From Pseudothauera nasutitermitis (lineage in GTDB: Bacteria; Pseudomonadota; Gammaproteobacteria; Burkholderiales; Rhodocyclaceae), in contig NZ_SSOC01000004.1 in the NCBI RefSeq assembly GCF_004801295.1, forward strand, positions 496,001-560,000: a stretch of 64,000 nucleotides of DNA, given 5' to 3'. The notes under the pieces are model-generated. The model worked only from the letters and a program-made list of their open reading frames with translations, did not search any database and was not told where the DNA came from. Below are positions 1-6,166 of this stretch, piece by piece. Each line of letters begins with the position of its first letter. The stretch's first letter is position 1. The translations under genes were made by a program, and so were the position numbers.

Positions 1-41
1 ACCAGGACGTTGGTATCGAGCACGACGCGCAGTCCCGGCAT
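1..41 (-). CDS. PIN-domain (VapC-like) toxin, N-terminal end only
   Basis: Only the first 13 codons are in the window. They read MPGLRVVLDTNVL, the opening beta strand of a PIN ribonuclease, with the first acidic metal ligand in the DTN motif. The ATG overlaps the stop of the upstream Phd antitoxin in an ATGA, the usual translational coupling of type II toxin-antitoxin pairs. By family knowledge a PIN toxin is a metal-dependent RNase held inactive by its antitoxin. Completeness of the toxin cannot be judged because the gene runs off the left edge. The pair probably stabilises the mobile element. Confidence 0.75.
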   Translation of the reverse strand, partial: MPGLRVVLDTNVL

Positions 42-313
42 CAGCGCTTCTGCCGTTCTTCCGCCACCGCGGCGTCGATCTCGGCCAAGCCGTCCTCGAC
101 CGGCACGTCGGCATACGCTTCGGCGATCCGGTTGCTCAGCACGTCGAAACGCTCCCGCATGCGCCGGATGCGGGCGAACAGTTCGGCATCGACCAGTGCT
201 GCCACCGGCTTGCCGTCCTTGTTGATGACGATGCTGTCGTTGCGGTACTGCACCTGGTTGAGCATCTCGCCCAGGTTCTGCCGGAAATTGACGGCGTTGA
301 CTTCAGTGATCAT
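41..313 (-). CDS. Phd/YefM-family antitoxin
   Basis: A 90-residue protein beginning MITEVNAVNFRQNLGEML, the fold of Phd/YefM antitoxins, whose N-terminal part binds DNA and whose C-terminal part wraps the toxin. The motif VINKDGKPVAALV in the middle is typical of the family. I chose the ATG at 313 because upstream in-frame residues look non-coding and because it places the inverted repeat at 324-347 directly in front of the gene. The gene is translationally coupled to a PIN toxin (ATGA overlap at 38-41). It lies back to back with the relaxase gene of the element, suggesting a maintenance role. Autoregulation through the upstream palindrome is an inference. Confidence 0.8.
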   Translation of the reverse strand: MITEVNAVNFRQNLGEMLNQVQYRNDSIVINKDGKPVAALVDAELFARIRRMRERFDVLSNRIAEAYADVPVEDGLAEIDAAVAEERQKR

Positions 314-323
314 GATGTCCACC

Positions 324-347
324 TGACCAGTATGATTGATATGGTCA
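324..347. promoter_or_regulatory. inverted repeat upstream of the antitoxin gene
   Basis: TGACCA at 324-329 is mirrored by TGGTCA at 342-347, and the match extends inward (TAT/ATA) with one unpaired base. It sits 11 bp before the antitoxin start codon, where Phd/YefM proteins usually bind to repress their own operon. A related direct repeat, GTCCACCTGACCAG and GTCCACCCGGCCAG, lies at about 317-330 and 370-383. Operator function is inferred from position and symmetry. Confidence 0.5.
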
Positions 348-489
348 TTATGGCTCGACGCGCGCATGGTGTCCACCCGGCCAGTTGCAAAGGGTTCAAG
401 CGCGGGGCCTGACACAGGGGCCTTGCCGCTTCAATCGGCACCGAGCCAGCGCGCATTGACGGTGGAGCGGGCCTTCGCATCCCCCTATA

Positions 490-590
490 CCCAAAGGCTA
501 ACGACAAAGGCCAAAGGGCCGGCAAGGGGCAAGGGAACGGAGGCAAGGGGAAAGGCCCTACCCGAAAAGGCCAAAAGGCGCTCCTGCCAG
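490..590. other. AAGG-rich repeat cluster before the relaxase gene; possible oriT region
   Basis: The 297 bp between the antitoxin and relaxase starts hold no convincing gene. The part nearest the relaxase contains about nine irregular copies of an AAAGGC/CAAGGG core on the plus strand, including self-complementary GGCC pairs around 509-520. The origin of transfer of MobH elements often lies next to the relaxase gene, so this is the most likely place for it here. No nick site can be recognised by eye. The repeats could instead be relaxosome or regulator binding sites. Confidence 0.3.
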
Positions 591-610
591 CCCGTCATCC
601 GGGATACGCC

Positions 611-2479
611 ATGCTCTCGCTGTTCCAGCGCAAACGGACACCCCCCGCTGCCGGCGCGACGCCGACACCCGCCGCCGAAGCTCCGAAAGGGCTGACGCGG
701 CCGCAGTCGTCGGCGTCGCTGCTGGCCACCCCGCGCAGGCAGCGCCTGCTGGAACACATCTGGCAGCGCACCTCGCTGTCGCGCGGCCAGTTCGCAAAGC
801 TGTACCTCGCGCCGCTGGAGCGCTACGCCGAGCTGGTGCAGCAGTTCCCCGCTTCGGAAAGCCACCACCACGCCTACCCCGGCGGCATGCTCGACCATGG
901 CCTGGAAATCGTGGCCTACGCGCTCAAGCTGCGTCAGGCGCACCTGCTGCCCGTGGGCACGCCACCGGAGGACCAGGCGGCCCAGGCCGAGGTCTGGACC
1001 GCCGCCGGGGCCTACGCCGCGCTGCTGCACGACATCGGCAAGATCGCCGTCGACCTGCACGTCGAGCTGGTGGACGGCACCACCTGGCACCCCTGGCACG
1101 GGCCGTTGCAGCGGCCGTACCGCTTCCGCTACCGGGAGGATCGGGAGTACCGGCTGCACGGCGCCGCCACCGGGCTGCTGTATCACCGGCTGCTCGACCG
1201 GGAGATCCTCGACTGGCTCAGCGGCTATCCCGGGCCGTGGGCGTCCCTGCTCTATGTGCTGGCCGGTCAATACGAGCACGCCGGCGTGCTGGGGGAACTC
1301 GTAGTCCAGGCCGACCGGGCGTCCGTCGCGCAGGAACTTGGTGGCGACCCCACGCGCGCGCTGGCCGCGCCCAAGACTGCCTTGCAGCGCAAGCTGCTGG
1401 ACGGCTTGCGCTATCTGCTCAAGCAGGAGTTGAAGTTGAATCAGCCGGAAGCCTCTGATGGCTGGCTCACCCGTGACGCGCTGTGGCTGGTCAGCAAGAC
1501 TGTCTCGGACAAGCTCCGGGCGCATTTGCTGTCGCTCGGCGTCGAGGGCATTCCGGCCAACAACACCGCAATCTTCAATGTGCTGCAGGAGCACGGCATG
1601 CTACAGCCGACACCGGACGGCAAGGCGATCTGGCGCGCGACGATTGCCAGCGACAAGGGTTGGTCCCATACATTGACACTCCTGCGACTGGCTCCGGCGC
1701 TGGTCTGGGACGCGGCGGAGCGTCCTGAGCCGTTCATGGGAACTGTCACCGTGGATGCTGAGCTGGATGCTCAAACCACGCCATCACTCGATTCCGCACC
1801 GTCATCGGAGGCCGATGGCCCGGCATCGGCTGACGCGCGCGTGGTGCCTGCCGGAGCTCCCCCGATGGCGAAGGTTGAAGCGCACGCCGCTGACATGATG
1901 GACGATCTGCTCTCGATGTTCGGCAGCACCATACCGCCCGACACCGAACCCCGCGAGTCGGTCCAACCGGTGCAGCCGCTCATCGATTCGGAACGAATGC
2001 CTCCCGAATCGGAGAGGGGATGCGAGGCAGCGCGTCCTTCGACCAATGAACCCACCCACATCCCACCGGGCCCATCGGCCGAGCACTTCCTCGCTTGGCT
2101 GCAGAACCGTATCCAGATGCGCAAATTGATCATCAACGACGCGCGGGCACTGGTGCATACCGTCGCAGGCACGGCCTACTTGGTGAGCCCTGGCGTATTC
2201 CAGCGTTATGCACAAGAGCACCCACAGGTGGCGACACTCGCGAAGCAGGAGCAGTTGCCCGACTGGCGATGGATGCAAAAGCGCTTCGAGAGGCTGCAGG
2301 TGCACCGCAAGCAGCCGAGCGGGCTCAACATCTGGACCTGCGACGTGTCTGGTCCCCGCAAGACCAAGCGCGTGCATGGTTATCTGCTCGATGATCCCGG
2401 TCGCGTCTTCTCCGAGGTGCCGCCAGACAATCCCTATCTGTCACTCAGCGCACAGGACGAGCAGAACGTGAAGCCCTAA
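611..2479 (+). CDS. traI: MobH-family conjugative relaxase (TraI_2 type, ICEclc/PFGI-1 class)
   Basis: A 622-residue relaxase that would nick the origin of transfer and pilot the strand into the recipient. The N-terminal TraI_2 domain (about residues 25-310) has the triple histidine of MobH relaxases (H85-H87 in SESHHHAYPGGMLDH) and the HD-like pair H140-D141 in LLHDIGKIAVD. An acidic/Ser/Pro-rich linker (about 375-485) leads to a C-terminal TraI_2_C domain (about 495-600). Length and order match the PFGI-1/ICEclc relaxases. It reads away from a PIN/Phd pair, and the element's accessory genes start right after it. No sign of truncation. The first Met follows a run of small repeats and gives the usual MLSLFQRKR start. 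Confidence 0.92.
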   Translation: MLSLFQRKRTPPAAGATPTPAAEAPKGLTRPQSSASLLATPRRQRLLEHIWQRTSLSRGQFAKLYLAPLERYAELVQQFPASESHHHAYPGGMLDHGLEIVAYALKLRQAHLLPVGTPPEDQAAQAEVWTAAGAYAALLHDIGKIAVDLHVELVDGTTWHPWHGPLQRPYRFRYREDREYRLHGAATGLLYHRLLDREILDWLSGYPGPWASLLYVLAGQYEHAGVLGELVVQADRASVAQELGGDPTRALAAPKTALQRKLLDGLRYLLKQELKLNQPEASDGWLTRDALWLVSKTVSDKLRAHLLSLGVEGIPANNTAIFNVLQEHGMLQPTPDGKAIWRATIASDKGWSHTLTLLRLAPALVWDAAERPEPFMGTVTVDAELDAQTTPSLDSAPSSEADGPASADARVVPAGAPPMAKVEAHAADMMDDLLSMFGSTIPPDTEPRESVQPVQPLIDSERMPPESERGCEAARPSTNEPTHIPPGPSAEHFLAWLQNRIQMRKLIINDARALVHTVAGTAYLVSPGVFQRYAQEHPQVATLAKQEQLPDWRWMQKRFERLQVHRKQPSGLNIWTCDVSGPRKTKRVHGYLLDDPGRVFSEVPPDNPYLSLSAQDEQNVKP

Positions 2480-2517
2480 GATTGAGTCGAGCCGCCCACA
2501 TAGATTGCACCCGCTGA

Positions 2518-3447
2518 TCAGAAGTTGCGCGGACCGCTACATGTTCTACCGCTCGACGCACTTTGGGGGCCGAACGTGGACACGGTGAAGTCCAGGAAGC
2601 TGCGGAGTTTCGGTGTGATGCGCCGATCCGGCGCGTAGAGCACATGCATCGGACGCGTGGGCGCTTCATACGCCGGCAAAAGACGGATCAGGCGGCCATC
2701 GGCCAAGGCCTCGCGCACGAGTTCCAGCGGCTGCAGCATGATGCCCAGCCCGGCCAGCGCGGCACACATCAGTGGCTCGCCGTGATCCACCATCAGGCGA
2801 GAAGTCACGGGCACGACGATGCGCCCCTCCGGCCCATCGAAGGTCCAATGGGTCCGCAACTCCGTGTGCGAGAAACCCAGGCATTCGTGCTGCCGCAGAT
2901 CCAGAGGACTGCGCAAGGCAGGCCGGCCTTCGAGGTAGCCAGGCGCCGCGCACAGGACCAGGCGATAGGGTGCCAAGGACCGCGCGATCAACCCGCTGTC
3001 CGAGAGCGCCCCGACCCGGAAGACGACGTCATACCCTTCGTCGATCAGGTCCACTGCGCGGTTACTCAAGCTTAGTTCCACCGCCACGTGAGGATAGCGC
3101 TGCATGAACTCGGGCAGGCGCGGAGCCAGCGTGTGCATGCCGAAGCTGACCGGCGCGTTGACGCGCAGCCGCCCTGTTGGCATGGCGAGCGTCTCGGCGG
3201 CCATCATCTCGGCAGCTTCGACCTCCGCCAGGATACCCCTGGCACGTTCATAGAACGTCCGGCCGAAGTCGGTCAGGCTTTGGCGCCGGGTGGTCCGGTT
3301 CAGCAGGCGAACGCCCAGGCGCTGCTCGATGCCCTGCACATGCTTGCCCACCAGCTGCGGCGACATCTCAAGCGCCTGCGCTGCGGCGCTGAAGGAGCCG
3401 AGGTCCACGGCTTTGATGAACACCGCCATGCTGGTCAGTCGATCCAT
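2518..3447 (-). CDS. LysR-family transcriptional regulator
   Basis: 309 residues: an N-terminal winged HTH (MDRLTSMAVFIKAVDLGSF to about residue 60, with LLNRTTRRQSLTDFG) and a periplasmic-binding-like effector domain (about 90-290). I prefer the MDRL start at 3447, which matches family starts; another Met lies ten codons upstream. It is divergent from the reductase gene at 3549, the classic arrangement for a LysR regulator and its target. The ligand is unknown. Its 3' end is 39 bp from the end of the convergent traI. Confidence 0.9.
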   Translation of the reverse strand: MDRLTSMAVFIKAVDLGSFSAAAQALEMSPQLVGKHVQGIEQRLGVRLLNRTTRRQSLTDFGRTFYERARGILAEVEAAEMMAAETLAMPTGRLRVNAPVSFGMHTLAPRLPEFMQRYPHVAVELSLSNRAVDLIDEGYDVVFRVGALSDSGLIARSLAPYRLVLCAAPGYLEGRPALRSPLDLRQHECLGFSHTELRTHWTFDGPEGRIVVPVTSRLMVDHGEPLMCAALAGLGIMLQPLELVREALADGRLIRLLPAYEAPTRPMHVLYAPDRRITPKLRSFLDFTVSTFGPQSASSGRTCSGPRNF

Positions 3448-3479
3448 TAGAAAATTCTGGTTTTTAATTACCAACAATT

Positions 3480-3512
3480 TTAGATATTTATCATCATTCC
3501 GATCAAATCTAA
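3480..3512. promoter_or_regulatory. LysR/reductase divergent promoter region with inverted repeat
   Basis: The short AT-rich gap between the divergent LysR and reductase genes holds TTAGAT (3480-3485) mirrored by ATCTAA (3507-3512). Dyads of this kind in a shared promoter are the usual LysR recognition sites. The site is proposed from position and symmetry only. Confidence 0.4.
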
Positions 3513-3548
3513 GCTGGAGGTCGTGAAAAATTCAATGCGAGGACTCCC

Positions 3549-4178
3549 ATGAAGATTGCAGTGATTGGTACTGGCAGCATCGGCGCCGCCTATGCACGCG
3601 CCCTGGCGGAAGCGAAGCTCGAAGTGGTCATCGGCGCACGCGACCCGGCCAAGGCGGCCGCGCTTGCGCAGGAGATCGGGGCGCAGGCTGAAGGCGGTGG
3701 TATCGCCGCCGCGTTCAAGCTCGCCGACACGGCGATCCTGGCGCTGCCGTACGGGGCCGTCGCTGGCGCGCTGGCCGAAGCCGGTGAACTCACCGGCAAG
3801 GTGCTGGTGGATGTGAGCAACCCGGTGAGCGAAGACTTCAAGGATCTGACGGTGGGCCTGACCACATCGGCGGCCGAGCAGACCCAGGCCGCCGCACCGG
3901 CCGCGCGCGTGGTCAAGGCGTTCAACACGGTCTTTGCCGCCCTGGTCCCGCTCCAGGCCCGCCAGGGCGGTGCGCTGCAGGTGTTCGTGGCCGGCGACGA
4001 CGACGACGCCACGGCCCAGGTGCGCAAGTTGGCACAGGCGCTGGGCTTCATCGCGGTCGATGCCGGGCCGCTGCGCAACAGCCGCTTCCTGGAGCCGGTT
4101 GGGATGATGAACATCCAGTTCGGCTTCTTCCTCGGTGCCGGCCCGACGACCGCGCCGTCGTGGGCTCACGTTTCCTGA
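3549..4178 (+). CDS. NADPH-dependent F420-reductase-like oxidoreductase
   Basis: 209 residues with an N-terminal Rossmann dinucleotide site (MKIAVIGTGSIGAAYARAL) followed by VVIGARDP, which suits NADP(H) binding. ALPYGAV and VLVDVSNPV strands follow, as in the F420-dependent NADP reductase/ProC-like coenzyme F420 oxidoreductase family. Bacterial homologues of this size usually lack F420 and are often described only as NAD(P)-binding proteins, so the substrate is open. The C-terminus is short (ends GAGPTTAPSWAHVS). The stop is close to the hydrolase start at 4232, suggesting a two-gene unit controlled by the divergent LysR regulator. Confidence 0.75.
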   Translation: MKIAVIGTGSIGAAYARALAEAKLEVVIGARDPAKAAALAQEIGAQAEGGGIAAAFKLADTAILALPYGAVAGALAEAGELTGKVLVDVSNPVSEDFKDLTVGLTTSAAEQTQAAAPAARVVKAFNTVFAALVPLQARQGGALQVFVAGDDDDATAQVRKLAQALGFIAVDAGPLRNSRFLEPVGMMNIQFGFFLGAGPTTAPSWAHVS

Positions 4179-4231
4179 GGCCCGCACATGGACGCGCCGC
4201 AGGGCGCGTCCTCTCTCCCGGAGACACGCCC

Positions 4232-5872
4232 ATGTTGCGACAATTGATGCTCGGCCTGGGCCTTGCCCTGGCCACCTCCACGACCTTCGCGGCCCCAGCG
4301 CCGCAGGTGCTTGGCAAGGACTACACCTTCCCGAACCGGATCGAAGGGCTGCCGCACAAGCTCTCCGACTTCCCCGGCTTGCAGATCAGCCGTTTCACTA
4401 CTTCCGACGGCGTGGAGCTGACCTATTGGGAAGCTGGCCAGGGCAAGCCGCTGGTGTTCATCCCAGGCTGGTCGGGCAACGGTGCGCAGTACGTCAACCT
4501 GCTGTATCTGCTGAGCCAGAACCATCACGTCTACGTGCTCGACCCGCGCAATCAGGGGCTGTCGCAGCGAGTTGAGCATGGCGGGCGCATTTCACGCTTT
4601 GCCATGGACCTGAAAGAGTTCGGCGCCCATCTCGGCCTGGAGAAGGCCGACTACGCAGGCTGGTCTATGGGCGCGGCGGTACTGTGGAGCTACATCGACC
4701 TGTTCGGCACCGGTGGCATCAACAAGGTTGTGTTCGTGGACGAACCGATTTCGATCTATGCGCATCAGGACTGGAGCGAGCGGGAGCGCCTGGAGGCGGG
4801 CGGCACAACGACCTCGCCCGAGCGCATGGTCGCAGGCTTCACCCAGGGGGCGCCGCTCAACCGCCTGATCACCGACCTGCTGCCGATGCAGCGAGCCGCG
4901 CTCAAGGACTCCCCATACTTCGCCAATTCCGAGGCGTTCGCCAACGCGTTCGTCAAGAATGATCCCCAGGCGCTGGGCCGAGTGCTGTTCGACCACATCA
5001 CCAACGACTGGCGCGACGTCATCCGCCACAGGATCGATGTGCCGGCGGCGATCTTCTCCGGCGAGAAGAGCAACAATCTGCCCAGCCAACGCTGGATGCA
5101 CCAGACCATCGCGGGCTCGAAGCTGTTCGTCTACACCGAAGCGGAACAGGGCGATCACTTCCTGATGTTCAAGAATCCGCGCAAGTTCGCCGCCGACCTG
5201 CACGCCTTCCTCGCCGAAGCGTCGCCCCGGCCCACGAATGCCCGGCGTGAGGATGTCATCGACTCCTATCGGCTTTCGGGCGTGCAACTGCGTTCTTCCA
5301 CCTACCTGGGAAGCCCGGCGCTGGAACTTCGCATGCCATCGTCGGCCTATCAGGATCCGACCAAGGAAGAACTCAGCGATCGCGACTTCATGGCATGGCT
5401 GCCGGTGGATTTCCGCGATGGCACGATCGAAGTGGAGGTCGCAAGCGACCTGGCTCCCGACGCCCCAGACTACGCCCGCGGCTTCATCGGTCTCAGCTTT
5501 CGCATCGATGGACAGGGGCGATTCGAGAGCGTCTACCTGCGCCCGACGAACAGTACCGCCGAAGATCCTGCGCGGCGCAAACGTGCGGTGCAATACGTCG
5601 CCTATCCCGACCACCGCTTCAATCGCCTGCGCGCAGAGGCGCCCGGCAAGTATGAGACGGGGGCCGACCTCTCCCTCGGCAGGTGGATCCACATGAAGCT
5701 GATCGTGGCGGGAAGCCAGGCCCGGCTGTATCTGGATCGCAAACCCGAGCCTGCCCTGGTCATTGATGACTTGAAGCTGGGACCGGCACAGCACGGCGGT
5801 GTCGGCGTCTGGCTGGAATCGGGCACGATCGCGCATTTCCGCAACCTGCAGATCACGCCAGCGCACCGGTAG
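4232..5872 (+). CDS. exported alpha/beta hydrolase with C-terminal LamG-like domain
   Basis: 546 residues. A signal peptide (MLRQLMLGLGLALATSTTFA) starts at the ATG with GGAG 8-12 bp upstream. An alpha/beta hydrolase domain (about 30-335) has nucleophile elbow GWSMGAAV and a late His in QGDHFLMF. A C-terminal beta-sandwich region (about 345-545) resembles concanavalin/LamG or DUF1080-type domains (WIHMKLIVAGSQARLYLD, GGVGVWLESGTIAHFRNLQI). The N-terminal part resembles haloperoxidase/lactonase-type hydrolases, but the substrate is unknown. The fusion is unusual: most such hydrolases are single-domain and cytosolic. A periplasmic or secreted esterase or carbohydrate-bound ester hydrolase is possible. 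Confidence 0.75.
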   Translation: MLRQLMLGLGLALATSTTFAAPAPQVLGKDYTFPNRIEGLPHKLSDFPGLQISRFTTSDGVELTYWEAGQGKPLVFIPGWSGNGAQYVNLLYLLSQNHHVYVLDPRNQGLSQRVEHGGRISRFAMDLKEFGAHLGLEKADYAGWSMGAAVLWSYIDLFGTGGINKVVFVDEPISIYAHQDWSERERLEAGGTTTSPERMVAGFTQGAPLNRLITDLLPMQRAALKDSPYFANSEAFANAFVKNDPQALGRVLFDHITNDWRDVIRHRIDVPAAIFSGEKSNNLPSQRWMHQTIAGSKLFVYTEAEQGDHFLMFKNPRKFAADLHAFLAEASPRPTNARREDVIDSYRLSGVQLRSSTYLGSPALELRMPSSAYQDPTKEELSDRDFMAWLPVDFRDGTIEVEVASDLAPDAPDYARGFIGLSFRIDGQGRFESVYLRPTNSTAEDPARRKRAVQYVAYPDHRFNRLRAEAPGKYETGADLSLGRWIHMKLIVAGSQARLYLDRKPEPALVIDDLKLGPAQHGGVGVWLESGTIAHFRNLQITPAHR

Positions 5873-5978
5873 GCTCCGTTTCAACAAGTCAGACGTGCAG
5901 GTCGCTCGAAGAACAGGCATCGACGCACCAAACCTGCTCGGGTCTCTCGACCCGTCCCCGACAAGCAGCAGTCAGCCC

Positions 5979-6089
5979 ATGAAACATAGACTGTCCACCT
6001 ACCTTGCCGTTTCACCTGCGGCCATGACCTGCCAGTTGCAGGCCCAGGAGCGCTCCTCACCCAAGCTGTTCGCGTTGCACGAAGACTAG
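5979..6089 (+). CDS. short ORF with signal-like start, probably a remnant
   Basis: A 36-codon reading frame (MKHRLSTYLAVSPAAMTC at its start) resembles the front of an exported protein but stops before any domain. It lies in the 294-bp gap between the convergent hydrolase and M16 peptidase genes and has no clear ribosome-binding site. It is either a gene remnant left by rearrangement or a chance frame. Confidence 0.2.
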   Translation: MKHRLSTYLAVSPAAMTCQLQAQERSSPKLFALHED

Positions 6090-6110
6090 AAGCTCCTCAG
6101 GCTTCCAGCC

Positions 6111-6138
6111 GACATCCCCTGGCGTGCCAGGGGATGTC
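6111..6138. terminator. perfect stem-loop between convergent genes
   Basis: GACATCCCCTGGC (6111-6123) pairs perfectly with GCCAGGGGATGTC (6126-6138), a 13-bp stem with almost no loop. It is placed between the stop of the rightward hydrolase gene and the stop of the leftward M16 peptidase gene. This suits a bidirectional terminator. There is no long T tract on either side. Confidence 0.7.
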
Positions 6139-6166
6139 TTGGCCAGAGTGAGCGGATAAAGGCGGC

